From Juglans regia (lineage: Eukaryota > Streptophyta > Magnoliopsida > Fagales > Juglandaceae), in the NCBI RefSeq assembly GCF_001411555.2, contig NC_049903.1:25990270-26054269 (forward strand): a stretch of 64,000 bases of DNA, read 5' to 3'. This document shows, piece after piece, positions 32,745 through 43,480 of the stretch. The translations under genes were made by a program, and so were the position numbers. Numbering within the stretch: position 1 is the stretch's first letter; every line of letters begins with the position of its first letter. The notes beneath the pieces are model-generated. The model saw only the letters and a list, made by a program, of their open reading frames with translations, was not told the origin of the DNA and did not search any database.

Positions 32745-32990
32745 TTTTATGTGAAAGTTTATGAATATTGATGATTTTATGTGATAATTTATGCATTAAA
32801 ATAATTATGGGAGTCATATATGATTTTATGTGAGAGATTATTCACAAAATTATTTATTAAATGCATGATTTTATGTAAGAGTTATTTCATAAAATTATTT
32901 ATGAAATGCATGATTTTATGTGAGAGTTATTTCATAAAATTTTCTATGAAAAGTCATGAATTTATGTGAGGAAATATGTATCGCGATATT
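32745..32990 (+). repeat. Tandem array of GATTTTATGTGAGAG units
   Basis: Five or so imperfect copies of ATGCATGATTTTATGTGAGAG followed by TTATTTCATAAAATT, unit about 50 bp, inside the solo LTR. ATTTCATAAAATT and GATTTTATG are partly complementary. Confidence 0.75.
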
Positions 32991-33418
32991 ATGAAAGAAT
33001 GCGATTTTATTTGAAATCTATGATACGATGTGACAAGTATGTATGTGATTTCTTTTGAAATTTATGAAATGACAAGTATGCAAGTATGATTTGATAAAAT
33101 ATGTAACAACCTATGTTATGATATGAAAACGGTACCTATGTTATGGGCATATTACATTGTCAGGTCGTGCATGCTGGTAGTGCACCTAGTATGTCTTCCT
33201 TATGTATGGATTCCACAACCCGCGGCCACGGACAGAATCAGAATCTATTTAGATTTGCTAACCCTAACTCACGGGGGTCAACAGTGGGTAACGGCCTATG
33301 ATAAGTGAAAGATAAGTTAAAGTTCATGTTCATGTTATTATGAATATATTTATGAATATGCACGTATTTTTCAAGAAACCATATGTTTATTATGTTTACT
33401 GCATGATGTGTTGCTTAT

Positions 33419-33433
33419 TGAGTATTCGACTCA
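33419..33433 (+). promoter_or_regulatory. Conserved LTR hairpin TGAGTATTCGACTCA
   Basis: 5 bp stem; positional equivalent of the hairpins at 12,559 and 24,083. Confidence 0.5.
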
Positions 33434-34082
33434 TTTTAGATTGTTTTTCTATTTTTAAACCCCCCCAGTGATGACATTTATGAAGATGAGACTGCAGGAC
33501 AAGACTTGACTCAGGGAGGCGAGGCAGAGACCTGGACAGATTATGCTATGACTATTTCTATGGTTTAAAGTTTAAATAAATTATTTTGATAAGCACATGA
33601 GACTTCCATATTTTTAATAAGTGCTTCTGCAGACTTTATTTTGGATTTTCAATATTTATTGAAGTTTGTTATTTTATGGAATTCTTTCGTCTCTAGCGCA
33701 TTGTTAAAAAGGAAAAGCTTTTATATTTAAGTTTTGTAGTAGCACACTAGCTTTCCAAAAATTCTAGAATGTCTTTTTGAGAAGTGGGGTGTTACAGTAT
33801 GGTATGCCTCAATGATCATACCAGTATTGTATCAGGCATCTATTTATATGACAATAAAAAATTACAACTATGCACCATAATAGGCAAGAATATATGACAC
33901 AAATTTTGTACAGCTAGGTAATATTGATTGCACAAAGCCTACTTCTTGATCAGTTCTTGATGCGTCGCTTGTATTAGTGATAGAGTGAGGCTATGATTGA
34001 GGGATATATATGATTAAGGTCTTTGCAAGGAATAGTTGACTTTCTGTTCATGGTTTGAGCAGTTGTAACTTAGTTTTTAACA

Positions 34083-35101
34083 CCATATGCAACGACAATG
34101 CCGTTGACAACCAGGAGCGCAACTGCCTCATTTTCTCTCCCCCTCCCCCCCTCTCTATCTCTGATAGATCCTTTGAAAAAATTGATTCTCCCTTTATCCA
34201 TTACGTTTTGCAAACTCGTAAGTAAATCTTCAGATTCCTCATCTATAATTTCTCATTTTTCTAGTTCTTTCCATATCTTGGTTTATTATTTGTGAAGTGT
34301 GTTATGATTTTGATTTTAGTGTTGGTTTCGGGTGGATGATTTGTAATATATATATATATGGAGCTGTGAAATGGCTAAAGATTCTGGGGCATACAGATTT
34401 TAGGTTGAAATTCAGTGTATTCAAGGATTTATGTAAAAGGTTTAAAAATTGTTGCTACAATTTATTTTATTTAATTTTGTTTGCTCTTTCGGTTACTTTT
34501 TTTGTTTGCCTCAATTTTGGTTAATTAATTCATTGCAAGCAAATTTGAAAAGCTTGTAAATGCCAATGCTTTTGCTCATACTCTATTAAATTTTCCATAC
34601 ATGCACAATCTAGGCGAAGATTTTGTTTGTTGCATAATGCAAATGCCAATAATTTAGTTATTATGGGTTTTTGTATATTGTGAATGCCATTGCTTTAATG
34701 CTATGTAAATGCCAATGCTTATGTTCTTATACTGAGTGGTTGCATAATGTGACTTTAATGATTTTGCATTATTAGTTGTAATCATCACATTTGAAATGAC
34801 CATTGTTGATTTTGTACACTTTTGTAAAATCTTGTTTTGTCATGCTATAAATACTTGTAGGCATTCCATTTGTTCTACAACATTGTTCATTGTTTGGATG
34901 CTTGCATTGGCTCTGTCAAATTCTTTGGAAAGTAATTAAAGAGGTTCACGACAAAAGCTAAGTTAGATATGCGGTGTGTTTATATTTTGTATGGATGTGA
35001 TGTTTATGTGTTTTGGAATATTTTTAATAATTTCATGTTATTTTTTCGGAAAGATTTTTTATTTTATGTCGATTAATCGATAGAACATTGTCTTTACTTT
35101 C
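34083..35101. other. Right flank of copia, shared by both copies
   Basis: It matches 63,517-64,000 base for base apart from small changes. A CT-rich leader and TTTTGCAAACTCGTAAGTAAATC suggest a 5' UTR with a splice donor, but no conserved coding exon was found. The 75-codon frame at 34,297 exists in B too, with changes. It could be the host DNA into which copia inserted. Confidence 0.4.
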
Positions 35102-35112
35102 TTTTTTTTTTT
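35102..35112 (-). other. LINE poly(A) tail
   Basis: A T-run on the plus strand directly after the last coding block of the minus-strand LINE. Confidence 0.75.
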
Positions 35113-35143
35113 GGATAGAAAACTGGCTTTATTCATCATAAAA

Positions 35144-35686
35144 TCAAATCAAATCTTGAATACAAGAAGGGACATTTCCTGTGTGAACAACAGTATGAGG
35201 AATCAATAGAGCATTACGAGCTAGGACATGGGCAACCTTATTAACATCTCTTCTCACATGATTAGCCGACCATTTGACAAACTGTTTCAATTGTATCTTG
35301 ATATCTTCAACTACCATACTTGTACCAGACCAGTGCTCACCCCTCCTTTGTGATGTCCTTAATAACTTGTTGAGAGTCTCCTCTAGAATTTCATTATCGA
35401 GTCCCATCTTTAAGCCAAAACATGTAGCTTCCAACGCTCCAAAAGCTTCTGCAAGTAGAGGATCAAGGAAGAGGGGTCTGCTTAGTCTTGAGGTGGCCAA
35501 AACCTTTCCAGTCCAGTTTTTCACTATAATACACACAGCAATTTTGGACTGTGTTCTATCAACTGCAGCTTCCCAGTTAATCTTATAGGTGTTTAATGGA
35601 GGTGGTTGCCATCTAAGATTCGTAGGCTTCAACAAACCTGGTTGAACATCTTTACTAGTTTTGGAGTTTTTCATCCCTTGTAACAC
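35144..35686 (-). pseudogene. LINE 2 RNase H domain
   Basis: The minus frame, 180 codons, shows LNTYKINWEAAVDRTQSK, then VCIIVKNWTGKVLATSRL, AEAFGALEATCFGLKMG and finally WSANHVRRDVNKVAHVLARNAL. This is the RNase H-like (RVT_3) domain at the end of many plant L1 ORF2 proteins. The first catalytic Asp (usually in NFDGA) is Glu here. It is open through its full length but separated from the RT by stops, and it lies just before the tail. Confidence 0.85.
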
Positions 35687-35695
35687 TTCTTGAGC

Positions 35696-36450
35696 CTACT
35701 GAGCCACTGTGTTGGGGTGGCTGAAATCATCTTGAAACACATAAGTATTTCGTCTCTGCCACACTCTTTTAGACACCATTGCTACTTCCTCCACAACCTC
35801 CTTTCCATAGTCCGAACCCATCTTCTCAACTAGTTCCATATAATTACTTTTGATGATGGAGCTCTTTTGGATTTTCCTAGTACATTGGTTCCATATGTCT
35901 TGAGCTGCATGATACGTCGAAAGTGCATGAATGATTGATTCCTCTGCCACTAACAGATTGGACACTTAGGGTTCTCCACTATCTTATTCTTAAACAGGTT
36001 TTGGTTGGTAGGAAGCCCTTCCCGACAGGCCCTCCACAAAGATCTTGTCAGCTGGAGGTATGTTCAATTTCCATATTTCAGACCAAAACTACTTACTGCT
36101 AGTGTTGTTTGATGGTTGACCCTTGGCTTGCTCAATCATTTCTTTATGCATATGATATGCACTCCTCACTGTGATAAGACCTTGGGCTGAACCAGTCCAT
36201 ATCAGTTTATTAGAGCAGCTGCTATAGCTAATGGGAATCTGTTTTATGATATTCATCTCCTTTCTTGAAAAAAATCTCTTCAATAATATTAACCTTCCAT
36301 TGTTTGGTATCAGGATCAATAAGTTCATTGACAGTAGAATTATTCTCCAGACCCATCACTAAACTCTGAATTCTGAAAGAAGGCCTTGGGATCCATTTGT
36401 CCTTCCAAATCTAAATCTCAGTACCATTCCCTACCCTCCATCTAGTGCCT
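35696..36450 (-). pseudogene. LINE 2 zf-RVT region
   Basis: Fragments on the minus strand: GTRWRVGNGTEI near 36,440, then KLIWTGSAQGLITVRSAYHM at 36,190-36,130, and LLVAEESIIHALSTYHAAQDIW at 35,950. This is the zinc-binding segment between RT and RNase H in plant L1 ORF2. Several stops and shifts are present. Confidence 0.8.
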
Positions 36451-37052
36451 TTCTCTAGTAATGATGGTCTTGCTGACAAGATACTCCTGGGTAGGCGATA
36501 TAAGCTCTAGAAGAACTGATTTCAACCTATTTGCAATAGCCTTGGAAATAATTTTGTACATAACATTACATAGGCTAATTGGTGTAAAGTCAGAACCTTT
36601 ACAGGAGATTTGATCTTTGGAATGAAAGCAATATGTGTTACACAAATCTCATCAACCAAGCCATCAGAGTTAAGAATATAAAGAGCAGCTTCACATACCT
36701 CCTTACCCACAGAACTCCAATGATTTTGGTAGAAGGCTGGTGGGAATCCATCAGGTCCTGGAGAGCTGAGACAGTTCATTTGAAATGTGGCTTCCTCCAC
36801 TTCCTTTATTGTGAATTTCCTGAGCAGCTTGAGGTTCATGTCATCAATCACTTTGCCATCAAGTTGTTGCAAACATTCTACAATATTCTCAGGGTGGGAT
36901 GTGGTGAAGAGTTCTTTGAAATATTTTTGAAATTTCTCACTAATTGCCTTAGGAGTTACTGCCACAGAACCATCTGCATGAAATCTTCTTGATGGTGTTA
37001 TTTTTCCTCCTTTGATTAGCACAATGGGGGAAAAACTTTGTGTTTCTATCAC
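36442..37052 (-). pseudogene. LINE 2 reverse transcriptase, N-terminal part only
   Basis: The minus frame includes LSSPGPDGFPPAFYQNHW, THIAFIPKIKSP and, after a shift, FTPISLCNVMYKIISKAIAN, the fingers of an L1-type RT. The frame then jumps directly to the GTRWRVGNG segment, so the palm with the F/YADD active site has been deleted near 36,450. The element cannot make cDNA. Confidence 0.85.
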
Positions 37053-38103
37053 CCTCCCTCAGCCACCTTTGTTTCGCCCTTTATCTCCATTTCGTAATCC
37101 TCTTCCTCAAGCAACAAGTCCATATCCTTTTGAAGAGCTCTAATTTCCTTTCTCAATTCACCCTGATTATCTTTATGGAGAATAGAAATTTGGCTGAACT
37201 TAGAGTTGATAACCTTCTTGAAGTTCCCAATTGACTCCTTAATCCAATTTTTCAGCTTTTCTCTGCATCTGGTCAGTCCTTTAGTTGCCATTTGTAATTT
37301 ATTCATAGCTAAACAAGACTTTTTCCATTCATTCTCCACAAGTATATGACATTCTTCCTTGTGGGCCCAACTAGCCTCATACATGAATGGTCTTTCTCCT
37401 CTATGAAAATCCTGAGCACATGATGCTATCCAGATCACAATAGGTCTGTGATATGAACTTTGGGTAGCTTCTAAAGTCACTGTTGTATTAGATAATAACT
37501 CAATCCATTTTGAATTAGCAAGAGCTCTTTCTAGTATTTCCTTAGTGAATTGGTCACCTTCTCTATTATTGCACCATGTGAAATTGTTTCCATGATAGCC
37601 CAGATCACTGAGCCCACTTTCTTCTATTGCTAGTTTGAAATCTTCCTTTTGAGCATAAGGTCTAGTTGTCTTTCCACACTTCTCACTATTTTGTAGAATC
37701 TCATTGAAGTCCCTTATGCATAACCAAGCCATCCCATTTGCAGGTTCATTAGGAAGACTCTAGCTTTGTTTTCCTTTTGAAGTCATTGGGTGTCTATAAA
37801 AACCTGTTAGCAACCAATTTGATTCCTCATTAGAGCTTGAGACTCTAAGAGATATATGATATTGAGAATAGGAATCTAGTACCACCTTCACAGAAAAGCC
37901 AATCCTCCATGTGAACCTCTACTCTCCACCACAAAACTATTGTCCATACCTAATTTTGCTTTCACATTCTCAATCTGATTCCTATTGCATTTTGTCTTGA
38001 TAAGGAAAATGAGACTTGGGAACTTTGTCTTCACCAAATGATAAAGTTCTCGAACTGTCCGAGGGTTCCCAAGCCCTCGATAGTTCCAACTGATGTAATT
38101 CAT
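37049..38103 (-). pseudogene. LINE 2 ORF2 endonuclease and linker
   Basis: It begins at ATG 38103 with MNYISWNYRGLGNPRTV (the usual WN-RGLGN opening, N kept). After stops near 37,888 it continues at 37,732 with LCIRDFNEIL, NNFTWCNNR and YHRPIVIW, where the expected SDH triplet reads SYH. The rest is the coiled linker to the RT. It is the nicking enzyme of the element, now broken. Confidence 0.85.
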
Positions 38104-38382
38104 GGCTGTTTGTGGTGTTGCACAACAGCACCACCAACTCTTCCTGTTTCACATTTCCTCCAGGTAAAAGGATTGATTTTGATTTTATAAAAGGACCATC
38201 ATTCACATCTTCCATGATCTCATGACTAGCATTCCTCTTTGTAGGACCTAACATATTAAACTTCTTATTAGTCTCACTATAAATGTTCAGAAGTTTCAAG
38301 TGATTTTCTCTAGCTCTTCTCTTCCACTTTGATTGTTGCTTAGAAGTAGCCAGATGCTGGATTTGCTTAGAGAGAAAAAGGT

Positions 38383-39290
38383 TTAGTGAGTTTGCCTAGT
38401 TGGCAATAGATAATTCTGGATTTGAGTAGACTTTATGGGAGGAAACTTCCTTCTGGACTTGAGTCTCCATATCCCCGATAGAATCTTCCACATAATCATT
38501 TCTAACATTCTCAACTTCCTGGTATATCTTAGTAGCATCTTCACCGTATATGTGTTCCTGATTTTCCTTAATAGGATTGATCCCACAAATTTGATGCTCA
38601 ATTTTTGGATGTAGCATTTCAAAATCCTCTCCCACTTTGTTTTGTCTTGACCCATTTCCATAATTTGCTACTTTCCTTACCAGGACTTGATCCTCCTACT
38701 TTTCAAGAATTTCCTCATCCTAGATTATAGGTTGGTCCTGAAAATCATAGGCCAAATTCCTCTTACCAAAATTGTCATTCTCGTCAGAATTCTCTTGTTT
38801 CTGACTGAACTATGCATGACTTCGGCCACCACCGCCATATCTTGGTTGTTGTGCTACTAGCCTTTGGAGGATTGGCTCTCAACCAAGAACCATATTGAGC
38901 TTGGTGACTCTCAAATTCCTATCATGAGTCATCTTTAAGCAAACTTTCTCCTTGAGCTTAATAACACCACAATGAAAGCAAAAAAAGGGCAGTCTTTCAT
39001 ACTTTATAGGAAGTCATTATTGTTTTTGATCTAAAGTCAGAAATCTTCCTCTAGCCAGAGGTTTGGTGATATCTATCTCCACTTTCATAGGTAAGAACCG
39101 ACCCCAGCCATTACCTGCACCATCAGTATCAACTTCTACTACATCTCCCATTCTAGAACCAATTTGATAACCCACCATTTTAGTCATGCTCATTAATGGC
39201 ATGTTATGGACCTATATCCAAAATGTATTTGATTAGGGTCATGTACTCAACTTTCTTTGGGGAAGAAGAACTCATTTGGACACTCATCTT
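38383..39290 (-). pseudogene. LINE 2 ORF1 (DUF4283 / zinc knuckle)
   Basis: The minus strand gives VHNMPLMSMTKMVGYQIGSR, then VEVDTDGAGNGWGRFLPMKV and ITKPLARGR (39,210-39,020), followed by YERLPFFCFHCGVIKLKEK near 38,960, the degenerate CCHC-type knuckle of plant L1 ORF1. The tail (38,661-38,383) is polar. Stops and shifts occur, and the N-terminus is missing past about 39,290, so the LINE is 5'-truncated or decayed there. Confidence 0.8.
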
Positions 39291-40099
39291 CTTTCTAATA
39301 TGATGATGGCATTAAATGAAGTCCACAAATTTTGGTGTGCACGCAACATTGGTTGAGGGGAACTCTTATTCATGATTTGCTCGTAAACGCAAAATCATTT
39401 GCCCTATTGTGTAAATGCCTTTTATCTTCAAGAATCATGTTGTGAAATAGTATGCAAACCGCCATATATATTGTCTTCAAGAGTCTATCAATGAAAAAAA
39501 CCAATAGGACCACAAATTATTCCAATTGCATATTTTGCATCTATTTTTTGCGTACCCTTGAATTTCACCAAAATTTTCCTCTTATTCTCTCATGGTGCGA
39601 GAATTGGTTTAATGAATATTACCACGAAGGATATGTACCATTAGCAAGATAGTATTCTATTGTATAGTCATTATCATCAATTAAATAGTTGACTGGCCTA
39701 GTGATCTTTAGTGAGCTCGATAAATATAGAAGATTGGTCTGGTATATAAACATTAATATTGAGAAATTTCATTCCCAAACACATCACTCAACAATTTTTT
39801 ATCTAATCATTACAATTTTTCTAAATTAACTTTCAAACTAAACACAAAAAATAATACAGATTTTTTAAATTTCAAAATAAAAATAATATAAAATATTTTT
39901 TATTTTTAAAATATTATTATTCCAACAATTTTCTCTTTCATTTTTCAAAATCTAATAAAACATATTAATGCAATATATTTTACTACTATTTATAGATATT
40001 TTATCATATTTTAAGTGTCAAAACAAGCCAATATATAGTGGTGGTGTGGTATTTTGAATTTCAAAATTCATGTTATATATGACACGTGCTAGATTAAGG
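39291..40099. other. AT-rich region between copies
   Basis: No gene. A segment of about 42 bp (GAATATTACCACGAAGGATATG) at 39,612-39,655 is repeated at 40,892-40,933, at the junction with copy B. Confidence 0.55.
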
Positions 40100-40560
40100 C
40101 ATTTAAAATGGGAAATGATTTTTTTTGAAAGATCTCATCGTCACAATTATCTTCCTCATTTTTGTTTTTAGTATTATTCTCTTTTCTCTCTATTATATAT
40201 CTTCCTTCCAAATGCACCACGTTTTCGAAGCATATTTTATTTTGTTTTGTTTTTAACGAAAAAACCATGATTAAGTACTTAAAAAAGAACTCTAATATTA
40301 ATCTTTTTCAATGTCGACATTGACAATCTTATCCGCAAATAAAAGAATATTTTTTTCCGCAAACATTATCATTCCCTTAAACTATCTGTGGACAAAGTTT
40401 AATTTATGGCTTTGGCAAGTTTCATTTGGGGTCGTAATGTCGTGAAAAGACTACCCTTACATAGAAACAAAGGCAAAGCGCCCAAAACACTCAGTTATAG
40501 GGGGCTATACATATATGTTGTCGACGTACGTAATTATATGTTTTGATGATAATGTTTTTT
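40100..40560. repeat. Repeat R2 fragment
   Basis: It matches 6,620-7,030 (GTCGACATTGACAATC at 40,312; GTCGACGTACGTAATTATATG near 40,520). It is truncated relative to the 6,600-8,130 copy. Confidence 0.7.
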
Positions 40561-40932
40561 GTTACATGAAAAAAAATAAACTTCCATGAAACTAACAAAC
40601 CATGCAAGATTTCTCTCCCTTAGACGCATGACGAAATCATATAAATTAGTGTTCGCGATATATATGATCTCAAAGGCGGCCACTGTTGATGTAATCTTCG
40701 ATAACCCGTTCCTCGTTCAACCTTTGGTTTGTACTATTTCCATGCGAGAGGGGAAGAGAGGTTGGAGAGGATGCGCATGATCTCTTGATAAGCGGTCACA
40801 TGGGAGCTAAGTTGGCAAGCTTACTTGGCACTCACACATTGGAGGGCTACTAATTGGAAAATAACAATTGGACCTGTCAGAAGATTAACTCTAATGAATA
40901 TTGCCACGAAGGATATGTACTGTTAGCGTGCA
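40561..40932. other. Segment before copy B junction
   Basis: Unrecognised. It ends with the 42 bp repeat shared with 39,612-39,655. Confidence 0.4.
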
Positions 40933-41975
40933 AGATATTATTTCCATAAATATTCACATATCCAAAAGTTGTCCAATAAGTCTTAAAACAGAACATGTAC
41001 AGGAGATATCACACCATATGTATAGACATAAAATATAGACTATTGAACTAAACACCAAACCACTCATGTAACTCGGCAATGATCTCCAAAATATAATCCA
41101 GGAATTGAAGGATCAACCCCATCAGCTCCTCAAGTGTCTTCTATGGCCTACTCAACCTTGTCTAGCGGATCACATCTTGATCTTTGGTCTTCTGAAACAT
41201 CGTCTACCATTCTAGGGGAAATGGAAGTTGGGACTACCAAGTGATATTTACAAAATCTCAGCAAGTAAAACTCCAAAACTACCAACAATTAGAATAGGTT
41301 AGCATGACAATAATATGACATGTATGCTTTGTGACATTGACTTGCACATGCATGATATGTTTTAAAAATAACATGCCTGGACATAGAAATAACATGACTT
41401 GACATGAACATAACATGTCTTGACATGAACTTAACATGACTTGATATGAACATAACATGACTTTATGTAAACATGACCTTGATACATATACATGTTGGTT
41501 TATTTGAAAACTGGATGCTCCACAACTCCCCAAGGGTCGTGTGCTCGTGCTGGATATTGCATCACATTACAAGCTCATACACCATATGGAGGGTATGCCA
41601 TAATGGTGATGTGGTGTAACATGTAATTTTGGCACCACCAACATTAGATGCCTGACTTCACGCTAGAAACTGTTACTTAGGTCCCTTCCAAAGCTTGTTA
41701 AGTATACTTTGTCAACTTAGGAGATTTTACATCTAATTTAAACACTCCAGAGTAGACAAAGAAGTTTCACTAGACTAGCTAGCTCTCCATCCTAGTACTT
41801 AGGACCGTGATAAAATAAAAGACTCATGCATGACTTAGAAACATTTGATGACATACTCACTGCCTATGAGATGGCATTATCATAGCATTTGTGGCATGTA
41901 ACAAAGAATCATGTAATAGATATGGTGCCATGGCATGTAACATATAATCTTGTAATAGTAATTATTGATATGAGA
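40933..41975 (-). repeat. X 3' LTR fragment, copy B (R1 copy c)
   Basis: It begins in the middle of the LTR at TTTCCATAAATATTCAC, matching 5,560 onward almost continuously to the R2 join. The ACATGACTTGACATGAAC array is at 41,390-41,470. The LTR terminus found at 5,382 in copy A is absent. Confidence 0.75.
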
Positions 41976-42281
41976 TTTTTTTTTTAAAAAGCTCTCATCA
42001 TCACTATTATCTTCCTCATATATATATTTTTTTTGTATTATTCTCTTTTCTCTCTATTATGTGTCTTCTTTCGAAGCATATTTTATTTTGTTTTGTTTTT
42101 AACGAAAAAACCATGATTAAGTACTTAAAAAAGAACTCTAATAATAATCTTTTTCAATGTCGACATTGACAATCTTATCCGCAAATAAAAGAATATTTTT
42201 ATCCGCAAACATTATCGTACCCTTAAACTATCTGTGGACGAAGTTTAATTTATGGCTTTGGCAAGTTTCATTTGGGGTCGG
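41976..42281. repeat. Repeat R2, left part, copy B
   Basis: Matches 6,605-6,900; interrupted at 42,282 by a GC-rich insertion. Confidence 0.75.
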
Positions 42282-43480
42282 AATTAGGAGTGATACCCGC
42301 ATGGTGTGGGGCGGGGGGTACCCTCCCCCGCACCCTACCCCGCACCATGTGGGGGTTGGAGGTTTACCCCCCACCCCTCGCCCCGGTGCTGGGGGGAGGG
42401 GGAAAACATTCAATCCGCCCCGCCCTCCGCCTAGGCACCACATTGTGTTTAAGAAAAAAAATTTTGGTCTAAAAATATCTTTTAGACCCAAATTATAATA
42501 TAATTTAAATAATAAATTAAAATTTATAAATATAAAAAAAACTTAAACTCATTAGAGTTAGATTTTGGATTGATTTGACCTCCTAAACCAACCTCTATAT
42601 AGAAGGCCAAGGCAATACAATAATCATCGTTAAGTAATGGTGTCCTTGTTTTTGTGGTTTTTTTTTCTTTTTTTCTTTTTTTTTTTAAATCTATAGCTTA
42701 TGGATTATTTTTCCCCTTCGTTTGGTTTATTCATGGCCCCTTCAAGCACTGGTGCATTGTTTGGGTTTGTCTCATTCAACTATCTTTGAAGTTCCAAACT
42801 GGAAACCCATTCAAAATTAGTGAAAATGCTGGGTAATTGAAGTTCCAAACTATCATTGAAGTTCAAAGCTGATGTATTTAAAGGAAAGGGAATGCCTTTT
42901 ATTTTTTCTGCTATATTCAAGTGCAAAAGTTTAGTTAGAAATCGCTGGTACTAGCTTAGCTATCCTTGTATTATATGTTAGTTGTCTTTGTCTATTTTAA
43001 TGCAGCCCATTTTGTCCATACATTTGAATAATGCTAGTCCTTTTCATTTTAGCTAAGTTTTGCAATCGAATACAATCTTTATTGCGTTGGGGGGAAAGTA
43101 GATATTAGCTAAGTTTTGCAATCAAAATGTGGTAACTCACCAATATGGTAAGTTTAGAAATTATTGTTTAGTCCTCCTCCACAACCTGAATTGAGATATC
43201 ATTAATGTCTGATTCTTTTTTATTTTATTTTTTTTGTTTTGTGGCATAGGCAGTTGATTTATAATAATGATGGGAATATTTTTGGCATTTCATAGCTGGA
43301 ACGTTCTTCCTAATTCCCAAATATGTATTTGCTAGCTAAGCTATTTCCTTTTTAATAGTGATGAGGAATATCTTCTAAACTAACTTTAAAGAGGGGAGCA
43401 TGGGGATCTTGATGTTTACAGTTCAATAATTGCGATTGTAAATTAAACTAGGTTTGTAATTACCAATGGGAAGGAGTTCC
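42282..43480. mobile_element. Insertion with GC-rich palindromic head, only in copy B
   Basis: It starts GAATTAGGAGTGATACCCGC; a TAGGRGTG start is hAT-like. 42,291-42,440 is strongly G/C-rich with nested palindromes (CATGGTGTGGGG at 42,300 pairs with CCCCGCACCATG at 42,338; GGTACC at 42,317). The remainder to 43,480 is AT-rich noncoding. Part of R2 is repeated on the right side, so the event was more than a simple insertion. Class uncertain. Confidence 0.45.

Larger units (their letters stand above)
31357..33796 (+). repeat. Solo LTR, 2,440 bp, only in copy A (TSD GTATG)
   Basis: TGTAACGACCCG ... GGGGTGTTACA between exact GTATG repeats, inside the copia 5' LTR; empty in copy B. It includes CT-rich leader DNA, a tandem array at 32,745-32,990 and the hairpin TGAGTATTCGACTCA at 33,419. 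It has the same architecture as 10,093-12,896 and 21,931-24,355, but the sequence is different. The 125-codon minus frame at 31,899-32,276 runs through the CT-rich leader and is not supported. Confidence 0.88.
31330..34082 (-). repeat. Copia 5' LTR, split by a nested LTR
   Basis: Without the nested LTR and its repeat it is 308 bp. It matches 63,200-63,516 of copy B and the 3' LTR at 1,816-2,085. The minus-strand start TGTTAAAAAC is at 34,082. CCATA follows at 34,083, compared with CCATC beside the 3' LTR. Confidence 0.75.

Noticed and set aside
34083..34570. Possible host gene 5' end with GTAAGT donor
   Set aside because: The CT-rich leader and donor-like site are suggestive, but no downstream coding exon is recognisable before the LINE.
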